A DNA stretch of 64,000 bases. Origin: DATBRV01 sp036560145. GTDB lineage: Bacteria; Myxococcota_A; UBA9160; SMWR01. A program made the translations under genes and the position numbers. Shown piece after piece: positions 31,687 to 39,303 of the stretch. Location: assembly GCA_036560145.1 (NCBI GenBank), contig DATBRV010000011.1, positions 27,891-91,890 of the forward strand, given 5' to 3'. Position 1 is the stretch's first letter, and every line of letters starts with the position of its first letter. The notes beneath the pieces were generated by a model, which saw nothing but the letters and a program-made list of their open reading frames with translations, ran no database searches and was not told where the DNA came from.

Positions 31687-33234
31687 TCAGATCCGCCGCT
31701 CGCGTCCCGCCCAGTAGGGGTCGCGCAGCTTGCGTTTGTAGAGCTTGCCGTTCGGGTCCCGCGGCATCGCGTTGGTGAAGTCGATCGACCGCGGGCACTT
31801 GTACTTCGCGAGGCGAGTCTCGCACCAGGCCAGGATCTCGCGCGCCAGCGTCTCGCCGGCCGTCGCGCCCGGCGCCGGCTCGACCACCGCCTTCACCTGC
31901 TCGCCCCAGTCCTCGTCCGGAATTCCGAAGACCGCGGCGTCGCCCACCCTCGGATGCGAGAGCAGCACGGCCTCGATCTCGGCGGGGTAGATGTTGACGC
32001 CGCCGGAGATGATCATGTCGATCTTGCGATCACACAGGAAGAGGTAGCCGTCGGCGTCGAGGTAGCCGACGTCGCCCACGGTGAAGAAGTTGCCGATCCG
32101 GTTCGAGCGGGTCTTCTGCTCGTCGCCCTTGTAGGCGAAATCCTGGAGCAGCTTGAGATACACCGTTCCCGGTTCGCCGGGGGGGCGGTCCTTGCCCTCG
32201 TCGTCGAGCACCCGGATCGCGGCGCCTTCCCAGGCCTTGCCCACCGTCCCCGGGCGCTCGAGCCACTCCTGCGGCGTCACCAGCGTGCCGCCCCCTTCGG
32301 TGGCGCCGTAGTACTCGTAGATCACGGGGCCCCACCACTCGAGCATGCGGCGCTTCACCTCGACCGGGCAGGGGGCCGCGGCGTGGAGCACGTTCTTCAG
32401 CGAGGAGCAGTCGTACTTCCGCCGCGTCTCCACCGGGAGCTGGAGCAGGCGGTGGAACTGGGTGGGCACCATGTGCGTGGTGGTGACGCGGTGCTTCTCG
32501 ATCAGCTCGAGCGCGCGCTCGGGATCCCAGCGGTCCATCAGCACCACCGTGTGCTCGAAGTGGAGCGCGAACCAGCTGAAGGCGAGCGGCGCGGTGTGAT
32601 ACATCGGCGACGTGCACAGGTGCACGCCGTCCCCCCCCGGCGTGATGCCGAAGCGGGCGAGGTGGCCGGCCTGGAGCCCCGCCATCGCGTCGGGGTCCAT
32701 CGGGATCAGGTCGCGCTTGATGCCCTTGGGCTTGCCGGTGGTGCCCGAGGTGTACTGCATGAACTGTCCGGCGCAGCGATCCGGCGGAAGTGTAGGGGGC
32801 TGGGCGTCCTTCAGCGCCGGGTAGGACGCGAAGCCCGGCAGCTCGCCCACCGCGATTCGCGCGGAGGCCGGGAGGCCCGCCTCGTCGGCGGCGGCGGTTG
32901 CGCGCCCCTCCTCCCGGGCGTCGGCGATGAACGCCCTGGCGCCCGAATCGCGCAGGATGTGCGCGATCTCGGGCGGCGCGAGGTTGGTGTTGAGCGGCGT
33001 GATGTACCAGCCGGCTTGCATCGCGGCCAGCAGCACTTCGAGAGCGGGCGCCGCGTTCGGGAGCAGCATGGCGACGACGTCGCCGCGCGAGAGCCCGCGG
33101 GCGCGCAGGGCGTGCACGAGCCGGTGGCTCGCCCCGGCGAGCTCTCCCGCGCTGACGATCCGCCCGTCGCTCTCGATCAGCGCGCGCCGGCCGGGTTCCG
33201 CCAGCGCCGCCTGCCAGAAGCCCCGAACCGGCAT
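31687..33234 (-). CDS. Acyl-CoA ligase (AMP-binding family)
   Basis: 515 residues. The phosphate-binding motif MQYTSGTTGKPKGIKR, YEYYGATEGGGTLVTPQEW (A5), and FTVGDVGYLDADGYLFLCDRKIDMI (A7-A8 hinge) are intact, and the C-terminal catalytic Lys is in NGKLYKRKLRD. Similar enzymes activate fatty or aromatic/steroid side-chain acids with ATP and CoA. ATG 33234 is preceded by AAAGAGGA. It is divergent from the MaoC-led operon; two palindromic sites lie between them, so both are probably regulated together. Confidence 0.85.
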   Translation of the reverse strand: MPVRGFWQAALAEPGRRALIESDGRIVSAGELAGASHRLVHALRARGLSRGDVVAMLLPNAAPALEVLLAAMQAGWYITPLNTNLAPPEIAHILRDSGARAFIADAREEGRATAAADEAGLPASARIAVGELPGFASYPALKDAQPPTLPPDRCAGQFMQYTSGTTGKPKGIKRDLIPMDPDAMAGLQAGHLARFGITPGGDGVHLCTSPMYHTAPLAFSWFALHFEHTVVLMDRWDPERALELIEKHRVTTTHMVPTQFHRLLQLPVETRRKYDCSSLKNVLHAAAPCPVEVKRRMLEWWGPVIYEYYGATEGGGTLVTPQEWLERPGTVGKAWEGAAIRVLDDEGKDRPPGEPGTVYLKLLQDFAYKGDEQKTRSNRIGNFFTVGDVGYLDADGYLFLCDRKIDMIISGGVNIYPAEIEAVLLSHPRVGDAAVFGIPDEDWGEQVKAVVEPAPGATAGETLAREILAWCETRLAKYKCPRSIDFTNAMPRDPNGKLYKRKLRDPYWAGRERRI

Positions 33235-33252
33235 GATCCTCTTTGCCCACGA

Positions 33253-33269
33253 TCTGACGCTGTGTCAGA
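33253..33269. promoter_or_regulatory. 17-bp palindromic operator, site 2
   Basis: TCTGAC-GCTGT-GTCAGA, a perfect inverted repeat (6-5-6) in the 77-bp divergent promoter between the acyl-CoA ligase (-) and the MaoC-type gene (+). It matches site 1 at 25915 and site 3 at 33274 in arm sequence and spacing. Confidence 0.72.
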
Positions 33270-33273
33270 ATGT

Positions 33274-33290
33274 TCTGACGATATATCAGA
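33274..33290. promoter_or_regulatory. 17-bp palindromic operator, site 3
   Basis: TCTGAC-GATAT-ATCAGA, the same 6-5-6 inverted repeat with one mismatch, centred 21 bp (two helical turns) from site 2. Two repressor dimers could bind the same face of the helix and block both promoters. This tandem arrangement is common for TetR-family repressors of catabolic operons. Confidence 0.7.
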
Positions 33291-33311
33291 TTCGCGTTGG
33301 GATGGGAACCC

Positions 33312-34286
33312 TTGGCAATCGAATCCAGCCAGCCGGCCGCCTGGGATGCCGTCTCCGCCGGCGACGCGATCCCGGTCTTCGCGCGGACCACGGACCTCGC
33401 GAACTGGAACCGCTTCGCGGCGGTCAACGACGAATTCATCCCGCTGCACATGGATGCCGACGCCGCCCGCGCCGTCGGGCAGCCGGACGTGTTCGGGATG
33501 GGGAACCTGCGGCTCTCCTACCTCCACAATCTGCTGCATGCGTGGCTCGCCGGGCGCGGCGACATCGTCGAGCTCTCCTGCGAGTTCCGCGGGCTCAACT
33601 TCAAGGGGGACCGGCTCACGGCGCGCGGGCGCGTGATCGGCAAGGAGCGCGTGAAGACCGGCCCGGTGATCCATCTCGAGCTCGGCATCGAGAATCAACG
33701 CGGAGAGGAGACGACGCCCGGCGAGGCGACCGTGCTGCTCTTCGAAGCCGGCGGCGCGAAGATCCTTCCCGATCCCAAGCCGCTTCCCCCGCCCGAGAAG
33801 CCCGCCCCCGGCGCGCTGCTCGACGAGCGCACGCTCGGCTGGCTCGGCCGCGCGACGGAGCCGTTCGAGTCGCTTCCGGTCGGCGCCAACGACATCCGCC
33901 GCTGGGCGATCGCCACCCACCACCCGGAGCCGCCTCCGCCCGAGTTCACGGACCTGAAGGCGGCCGAGCGCGGACCCTGGGGCGGGCTGGTGGCGCCGCG
34001 CGACTTCAACCCGTTCGCCTGGATGACGCAGGACGCCCGGCGCGAGCCCTGGCTGCGCGGCATGGGCACGACGCCCGGCACCCGCGTGCTGAACGGCGGG
34101 CAGCGCAGCCGCTACTTCGCGCCGATCCGCCCGGGCGACGTGATCACCTCGACCGCCTCGCTGAGCAACGCCTACGAACGCATCGGGAAGCTGGGCACGA
34201 TGCTCTTCCTGGTGAACGAGACACGCTGGACGAACCAGGACGGCCGGCTGGTTCGCGTCGGCAATCGCACCACGATCTACTACTAG
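33312..34286 (+). CDS. Two-hotdog MaoC/FAS1-type enoyl-CoA hydratase
   Basis: 324 residues from TTG 33312 (TTG 33297 also in frame; 33312 has a GGGATGGGAA before it). The N-terminal hotdog (~residues 15-155) carries EFIPLHMDADAARAVGQPD and ELSCEFRGLNFKGDRLTARG, as in MaoC C-terminal modules. The C-terminal hotdog (~170-324) carries GTRVLNGGQRSRYFAPIRPGD and TETRW-like strands typical of the FAS1 dehydratase N-terminal module. The two modules are in reverse order compared with the usual layout. The role is probably hydration of an enoyl-CoA intermediate. Confidence 0.78.
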   Translation: MAIESSQPAAWDAVSAGDAIPVFARTTDLANWNRFAAVNDEFIPLHMDADAARAVGQPDVFGMGNLRLSYLHNLLHAWLAGRGDIVELSCEFRGLNFKGDRLTARGRVIGKERVKTGPVIHLELGIENQRGEETTPGEATVLLFEAGGAKILPDPKPLPPPEKPAPGALLDERTLGWLGRATEPFESLPVGANDIRRWAIATHHPEPPPPEFTDLKAAERGPWGGLVAPRDFNPFAWMTQDARREPWLRGMGTTPGTRVLNGGQRSRYFAPIRPGDVITSTASLSNAYERIGKLGTMLFLVNETRWTNQDGRLVRVGNRTTIYY

Positions 34287-34308
34287 GCAGACCGGTCCGG
34301 AGAACGCC

Positions 34309-35442
34309 ATGCACGGGGACTACCGCGTCGTCGACGCCGACGGGCACGTGATCGAGCCCGCGGATCTCTGGGAGAGGTACATCGACCCCGAGTTCCGCGA
34401 TCAGGCGCCGCGCTGCTTCGGCGCGATGAGCGTCGACGTGCTCGGCCACCGGATGCCCGACGTTCCGGGCTGGAAGGAGGCCAGCACCAGCATCGCCACC
34501 AAACGGACGGGCGATCCGCGCTTCGCGTTCGCGGCCGAGCGCGACTTCGACGCCGCGAGCCAGGTGGAGGCGATGGACGTGGAAGGCATCGACATGGCCG
34601 TGCTGTATCCCTCGCGCGGCCTCTTCGCGGCCTCGGCCGACGGGATCCCGCCGAAGCTCGCGGGCGCGATCTGCCGGGCCTACAACCGCTGGCTCGCGGA
34701 GTTCTGCAGCCATGCGCCGCGGCGGCTCTTCGGCGCGGCGATGGTCTCGCTGCACGACGGCGAAGTGGCGGCGCGCGAGGCGGCCCATGCCGTCGAGGAG
34801 CTCGGCATGAAGTCGATCTTCATCCGGCCGAACCCGGTGAACGGGAAGACCATCGACCACCGCGACTTCGACGAGTTCTACGCCGAGGCCGAGCGCCTGA
34901 ACGTTCCGATCGCGACGCACGAGGGCGCCGGCGTGCACCTCCAGCAGTACGGGCGCGAGCGCTACGACAAGCTCTTCAAGGTCCACATGATCTGCCACGC
35001 GGTCGAGAGCATGGGCGCCTGCATGGACCTGATCGTGGGCGGCGTGCTGGAGCGGCACCCGAAGCTGCGCGCGGTCTTCCTGGAAGCCTCCTGCGGCTGG
35101 GCGCCCTGGTGGCTCGAAAGGATGGACGAGCACTTCGAGGGCTTCCACGGCTCGCGCGAAGCGACCCACCTGACGCGCAAGCCGAGCGAGTACTTCGCGC
35201 GGCAGTGCTTCGTCTCCGCCGAGGTCGACGAGCGCGCCGCGCAGTACGTGGTGGACGCCTTCGGGCCCCACAACCTGGTGATGGGGAGCGATTATCCGCA
35301 CGGCGACGGGAGCTATCCACACGCCGTCAGCAAGTTCCTAGCCATCGACACGCTCTCGGACGACGTCAAGCGCAAGGCGCTCTGGGACAATCCGGTGCGC
35401 CTCTACGGGCTCGAGAAGGATGCGGCGTGCGCGTCGGTGTGA
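34309..35442 (+). CDS. Amidohydrolase-family protein (amidohydrolase 2)
   Basis: 377 residues. RVVDADGHVIEPADLWERYI is the family opening; later motifs include ATHEGAGVHLQQYG, KVHMICHAVESM and VMGSDYPHGDGSYPHAV with the metal-ligand His and Asp. Members decarboxylate or hydrolyse aromatic and cyclic acids and are common in aromatic/steroid catabolic operons. The reaction here is unknown. It starts 22 bp after the MaoC-type gene and overlaps the next gene by 16 bp. Confidence 0.82.
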   Translation: MHGDYRVVDADGHVIEPADLWERYIDPEFRDQAPRCFGAMSVDVLGHRMPDVPGWKEASTSIATKRTGDPRFAFAAERDFDAASQVEAMDVEGIDMAVLYPSRGLFAASADGIPPKLAGAICRAYNRWLAEFCSHAPRRLFGAAMVSLHDGEVAAREAAHAVEELGMKSIFIRPNPVNGKTIDHRDFDEFYAEAERLNVPIATHEGAGVHLQQYGRERYDKLFKVHMICHAVESMGACMDLIVGGVLERHPKLRAVFLEASCGWAPWWLERMDEHFEGFHGSREATHLTRKPSEYFARQCFVSAEVDERAAQYVVDAFGPHNLVMGSDYPHGDGSYPHAVSKFLAIDTLSDDVKRKALWDNPVRLYGLEKDAACASV

Positions 35443-36326
35443 TCGGGCTCGGAAACATCGGCGGAGCGATCGCCGCTAACCTGGTCGCCGACGGCCATTC
35501 CGTGGCGGTCTTCGATCAGGACTCCGCCCGGGCCGCCGCGATCGCGGGCGCGGCGGCCGCCAGGTCTCCGGAGGAGGTCGCGCGCGCGTCAGAGACGTGC
35601 TTCCTCTCGCTGCCGACGCCGGCGGTGGTCCGCGCGGTGGCCGAGCAGTGGCTGCGCGGCGCCGCGCCCGGCAGCGTGCTGGTCGATCTCTCGACCAACG
35701 CGCCTGCGGCCGTGCGCGAGCTCGGCCGCCTGGTCGAGAAGCAGGGCTGTCACCTGCTGGAGGCCCCGCTCACCGGTGGCGCGCCGGGCGCCAAGGCGCG
35801 CACGCTGGTGTTCCTGGTGGGAGGCGATCCGGAGGTCTTCGCGCGCTGCCAGCCGCTGCTCGGCAAGCTCGGCCGCGCGGTCTTCCACTTCGGCCCGCTC
35901 GGGAAGGGCAACACCGCGAAGCTCGTGAACAGCCTGCTGGCGTTCACGTCGACCTGGGTCTCGCTCGAGGGGCTCGCGATCGCGGCCAAAGGCGGCCTTG
36001 ACCTGCGCACCCTGGTCGAGGCGATTCGCACCGGTGGCGCCGGGAACTTCTTCATCGACCGCATGGTCGAGGGGATCAACCAGCGCGGGCGCCCGGCGCA
36101 GTTCGCGCTCGCGCTGGCGGCCAAGGACGCGGGCCTGGTGGTGGAGGTCGCGCGCGAGGCCGGCGTCCCCGCGCCGGTGGCTTCCCAGATCGCGCAGGTG
36201 CTGGCGGCGGCGACGCAGTCCGGTCTCGGCGAGCGAGACTGGAGCGATCTCGTGCTGTGGATGGAGCAGGAAGCGGGCCTCGCCTTGGTGCTCCCGCCCA
36301 AACCCGTGGTTCCGGAGGTGAAATGA
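35427..36326 (+). CDS. 3-hydroxyisobutyrate-dehydrogenase-like oxidoreductase
   Basis: 299 residues from GTG 35427, which overlaps the amidohydrolase stop. VGVIGLGNIGGAIAANLVADGH is the NAD(P)-binding Rossmann motif, LVDLSTNAPAAVRELG corresponds to the DxST substrate loop, and PLGKGNTAKLVNSLL carries the catalytic Lys with the following Asn. Family members oxidise beta-hydroxyacids or reduce semialdehydes. The C-terminal dimerisation helices are complete. Confidence 0.85.
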   Translation: MRVGVIGLGNIGGAIAANLVADGHSVAVFDQDSARAAAIAGAAAARSPEEVARASETCFLSLPTPAVVRAVAEQWLRGAAPGSVLVDLSTNAPAAVRELGRLVEKQGCHLLEAPLTGGAPGAKARTLVFLVGGDPEVFARCQPLLGKLGRAVFHFGPLGKGNTAKLVNSLLAFTSTWVSLEGLAIAAKGGLDLRTLVEAIRTGGAGNFFIDRMVEGINQRGRPAQFALALAAKDAGLVVEVAREAGVPAPVASQIAQVLAAATQSGLGERDWSDLVLWMEQEAGLALVLPPKPVVPEVK

Positions 36327-36763
36327 GCGAGGTCCGCAAGGCGAAGGTTCCCATCGAGCCCGGCTTCTTCACGGTGCCCGACGATCCCGCGACGCCGCCG
36401 CGGCTGCTCGGCTCGCGTTGCCGAGCCTGCGACGAGCACTTCTTCCCGCGCCGGCAGGTCTGCGCGCGCTGTCTGGCCGACGGGACGGACGACGTCCTGC
36501 TCTCGCCGCGCGGCAAGCTCTACACCTGGACGTACGTGCACTTCCCGCTCTTCGGGGCGAAGCGCGCCGATCACGCCGGCGGCTACGGGGTGGGGCAGGT
36601 GGATCTCCCGGAAGGGCCCCGGGTGATGGCGGTGCTTCAGGGCGAGTCCGGCGACTTCCGGATCGGGATGGAAATGGAGCTCGAGCTCGAGACGCTGCGC
36701 GAGAACAAGGAAGGGCAGGAGGTGGTGATCCATCGCTTCCGCCCCGTCGGAGACGCCCGATGA
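36323..36763 (+). CDS. Zn-ribbon / OB-fold (DUF35) acyl-CoA-binding protein, second copy
   Basis: 146 residues, with GSRCRACDEHFFPRRQVCARCLADG as the four-Cys ribbon and SPRGKLYTWTYVHFPLFGAKRA starting the OB-fold. It overlaps the preceding stop (ATGA) and the thiolase start (4 bp), so stoichiometric production with the thiolase is likely. It is the paralogue of the 25954 gene but differs across most of the OB-fold. Confidence 0.85.
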   Translation: MSEVRKAKVPIEPGFFTVPDDPATPPRLLGSRCRACDEHFFPRRQVCARCLADGTDDVLLSPRGKLYTWTYVHFPLFGAKRADHAGGYGVGQVDLPEGPRVMAVLQGESGDFRIGMEMELELETLRENKEGQEVVIHRFRPVGDAR

Positions 36764-37917
36764 AGCTCGACGACGTCGCCGTGCTGGGAGTCGGGATGAC
36801 GCGATTCGGCGTCTACCGCGACCGCTCGAACATCGATCTCGCGCGCGAAGCGGGGCTCGCCGCGCTGCGCGACGCCGGCATCTCGTTCAAGGACGTAGGG
36901 GAGGCCTTCGTCGGGTACATCGCCGGAATGCCGATGACCGGGATCCGCGCCATGAAGGAGTTCGGGCTCACCGGCCTCCCGGTCACCCATGTCGAGAACG
37001 CCTCGGCCACCGGTCTGGTCGCCTTCCGCGACGCCGCCTGGGCGGTGGCGAGCGGGCGCTGCCAGATCGCGATGGCGCTCGGCTTCGACAAGATGACGGA
37101 GATGAGCGGCGGAATGCGAGCCGGGCGCGGCGTGGGCCGCGATTCGATCGACAGCGTGATCCTGCCGGCCGCCTACTTCTCGCTCTGGGCCATGCGGCGC
37201 ATGCACGAGCGCGGCACCCGGCCCGAGCACTTCGCCGCGATCGCCGCCAAGAACTGGAACTTCGGCGCGAAGAATCCCTGGAGCGACCGCCAGCCCGATC
37301 ACGAGGTGACCGTCGAAGAAGTGCTCGCCTCGCGCAAGATCGCGGAGCCGGTGACGGCGATGATGAGCTGCCCGGTCGACGACGGCGCGGCCTGCGCGAT
37401 CGTCGCCACCAAGGAGCTGGCGAGGCGTCTCCAGCCCGGCCGGCCGCTGGTTGCGCCGATCGTCTCGGCGCTCCAGTCCGAGACCTACGCGCGCGGGCAC
37501 ACCTTCATGGGCCCCGTGGTCGGCCCGCCCAGCATGACGCGCGACACCGCGCGCGAGGCCTACGAGACCGCCGGCGTCGGCCCCGAAGACGTGAGCCTCA
37601 CGCTGGTGCACGACGCCTTCGCCACCGAGGAGCTCGAGTACTACGAGCTGCTCGGCTTCTGCCGCGAGGGGGAGGCCGAGAAGCTGGTCGAGGAGCGGCA
37701 GACGCACCTGGGCGGACGCTTCCCGTTCAACACCGACGGGGGTCTGATCGCGCGCGGCCACCCGGGCGGACCCACCGGTCTCGCGCAGATCTTCGAGCTG
37801 ACCCGCCAGCTGCGCGGCGAGGCCGGCCCGCGCCAGGTCGCGAACGCGCGGATCGGACTCGCGCACCTGGTGGGCGGCGGCAGCGTCTGCACCATCAGCA
37901 TCCTGCAAAAGGAGTAG
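36760..37917 (+). CDS. Thiolase-like protein, nucleophile Cys replaced by Ser
   Basis: 385 residues, SCP-x/thiolase-like. VAVLGVGMTRFGVYRDRSN, VTHVENASATGLVAFRDA, PFNTDGGLIARGHPGGPTG (His) and HLVGGGSVCTISILQ are readable. In catalytic SCP-x thiolases the second block has Cys (NCATG); here residue 82 is Ser. So Claisen-type cleavage through a Cys acyl enzyme is unlikely, and a retro-aldol or binding role with the DUF35 partner is more plausible. Overlaps DUF35 gene by 4 bp. Confidence 0.82.
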   Translation: MKLDDVAVLGVGMTRFGVYRDRSNIDLAREAGLAALRDAGISFKDVGEAFVGYIAGMPMTGIRAMKEFGLTGLPVTHVENASATGLVAFRDAAWAVASGRCQIAMALGFDKMTEMSGGMRAGRGVGRDSIDSVILPAAYFSLWAMRRMHERGTRPEHFAAIAAKNWNFGAKNPWSDRQPDHEVTVEEVLASRKIAEPVTAMMSCPVDDGAACAIVATKELARRLQPGRPLVAPIVSALQSETYARGHTFMGPVVGPPSMTRDTAREAYETAGVGPEDVSLTLVHDAFATEELEYYELLGFCREGEAEKLVEERQTHLGGRFPFNTDGGLIARGHPGGPTGLAQIFELTRQLRGEAGPRQVANARIGLAHLVGGGSVCTISILQKE

Positions 37918-37919
37918 TC

Positions 37920-38309
37920 ATGGCGGGCGAAGAGGAGCTGCGCGCAAAGGGCCGCGAGGTGATGGCGAAGCTGTGGGGCGAGCGCGCCGGGAAGGGTGGC
38001 GGCGGCCCGCCGGGCGCCCAGATCGCGCCGGAGTTCTTCGATCTTGTGACGCAGTTCTGCTTCGGAGGCTTCTGGTCGCGCCCGGGCCTCGACGTGCGCA
38101 GCCGCAGCCTGGTGACGGTCGCCCAGCTCGCCGCGCTCGGCCGCACCGACGAGCTCAAGGCGCACCTCGTCGGCGCGCTGCACCTCGGCATCCGGCGCGA
38201 GGAGCTGATCGAGGTGCTGATGCACACCTCGCAGTACGCCGGCATCCCCGCGGCGGTCTCTGCGCTCAACGCCGCCGCCGAGATCCTGAAGCCGCCCGCG
38301 GGTTCTTGA
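37920..38309 (+). CDS. Carboxymuconolactone-decarboxylase-family protein
   Basis: 129 residues. PEFFDLVTQFCFGGFWSRPGLDVRSRSL and HLVGALHLGIRREELIEVLMHTSQYAGIPA match the CMD domain (the second motif holds the conserved Glu and His). It resembles PcaC-type 4-carboxymuconolactone decarboxylases more than AhpD. Two bases after the thiolase stop; last gene of the MaoC-led operon. Confidence 0.85.
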   Translation: MAGEEELRAKGREVMAKLWGERAGKGGGGPPGAQIAPEFFDLVTQFCFGGFWSRPGLDVRSRSLVTVAQLAALGRTDELKAHLVGALHLGIRREELIEVLMHTSQYAGIPAAVSALNAAAEILKPPAGS

Positions 38310-38336
38310 CAGCGGCGACGCTCCCGGGAGTATCCT
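38306..38336 (+). promoter_or_regulatory. Candidate sigma-70 promoter for the ACT-domain gene
   Basis: TTGACA at 38306-38311 (overlapping the stop of the preceding gene) and TATCCT at 38331-38336, spacer 19 bp. The -35 is consensus; the -10 is fair and the spacer long. Confidence 0.4.
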
Positions 38337-38347
38337 CCGGGCGGAGG
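38334..38347 (+). promoter_or_regulatory. Hairpin that sequesters the ribosome-binding site
   Basis: CCTCC-GGGC-GGAGG: the Shine-Dalgarno GGAGG (38343-38347), 8 bases before ATG 38356, is perfectly complementary to CCTCC just upstream. If transcription starts before 38334 (for example readthrough from the operon), translation should be reduced. Confidence 0.45.
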
Positions 38348-38355
38348 TACCCCCC

Positions 38356-38772
38356 ATGGCCGTGAAGTGTCGCTTCGTCGATTACTACGCCGTGAAGCTC
38401 GCCGACCGCCCGGGAACGGCAGCCAAGGCGCTCGGCGTCTTCCGGCGCGCGCGCGTCGCGCTCGAGGCGGTCCACGCCTTCCCGGAGGGCCGCGGCTGCC
38501 AGCTGGACCTGGTGCCGACGCGGCGCGCCGCCTTCCTGCGCGCGGCGCGCGCCGGCAAGCTGCGGACCTCGGGCCGCAAGCGGGCGCTGCTGATCGAGGG
38601 CGACGACCGCACCGGCGTGCTGGCCGGCGTTCTCGACGAGATCGCCGCCGCCGGCGTGAACCTCACCGCCGTGACGGGCGTGCGCGCGGGCAAGGGCCGC
38701 TTCGGGGCGATCCTGTGGGTGAAGCCGCGGGACCTGCGCCGGGCGGCGAAGGCGCTGGGCGTTCGGGGCTAG
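38356..38772 (+). CDS. Tandem ACT-domain protein
   Basis: 138 residues with two ACT-like beta-alpha-beta-beta-alpha-beta units: YYAVKLADRPGTAAKALGVFRRA (residues ~10-32) and ALLIEGDDRTGVLAGVLDEIAAAGVNL (~77-103). Each has the Asp-Arg-x-Gly-turn where amino acids usually bind. No enzyme domain is attached, so it is a stand-alone ligand-binding or regulatory subunit. Its ribosome-binding site can fold into a hairpin. Its stop overlaps the end of the convergent DUF4124 gene by 4 bp. Confidence 0.75.
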   Translation: MAVKCRFVDYYAVKLADRPGTAAKALGVFRRARVALEAVHAFPEGRGCQLDLVPTRRAAFLRAARAGKLRTSGRKRALLIEGDDRTGVLAGVLDEIAAAGVNLTAVTGVRAGKGRFGAILWVKPRDLRRAAKALGVRG

Positions 38773-39251
38773 TCCTCGGGCGCGGCGGGGACGCCGTCTT
38801 TGTATGGCTGGCGGGCCTTCCACTGGCGGAACTCCTCGGTCTGGATCCGCCGGCAGCGCTGGCCCGCCGAATTGCACTTGGTGTCGTAGCGGTGCTCCGG
38901 CTTCTCGTCCGGGGCGGCTTTGGGCGGCCGGGAGAGGTTGGGGATCTTGGTGGTCCCGCGCTTCGGCTGCGTGAGGTCGCGGTTCTTGCGGCGGAGCTGC
39001 TCGAGCCGGTGGTTCGGCGAGGTGATCGTGCCCGGCTCGTCGCTGCCCTCGACGACGTTCACCGTGCCCTTCCCCGGATCGTTCGGGGGCCTGCCGACCT
39101 GATACCGGAAGCGAGGCGGCACCTTCTCGAGGCTCGAGGTGAAGTGGGGCTGCCCCTTCTCGTCGGTCCAGCGGTAGATCTCCGCCGCCGCGCTTCCCCC
39201 GACCAGGAGCGCGAGGACCGCCCAGGCTGCGACGCACACGGGTCGACGCAT
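38769..39251 (-). CDS. DUF4124-domain exported protein
   Basis: 160 residues with a signal peptide (VCVAAWAVLALLVGGSAAA). EIYRWTDEKGQPHFTSSLEKVP directly after cleavage is the DUF4124 signature (W-x-D-x-x-G-x-x-H/Y-F-T-x-x-P), a small periplasmic domain of unknown function. The rest is low-complexity, Pro/Arg/Lys-rich, with a Cys pair (KCNSAGQRCRR) that may form a disulphide. Confidence 0.8.
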   Translation of the reverse strand: MRRPVCVAAWAVLALLVGGSAAAEIYRWTDEKGQPHFTSSLEKVPPRFRYQVGRPPNDPGKGTVNVVEGSDEPGTITSPNHRLEQLRRKNRDLTQPKRGTTKIPNLSRPPKAAPDEKPEHRYDTKCNSAGQRCRRIQTEEFRQWKARQPYKDGVPAAPED

Positions 39252-39303
39252 CCCTGGATCATCGAATGAACCGGAACCCGGCTTTAGGCTCGGGGCGCGC
39301 GGC

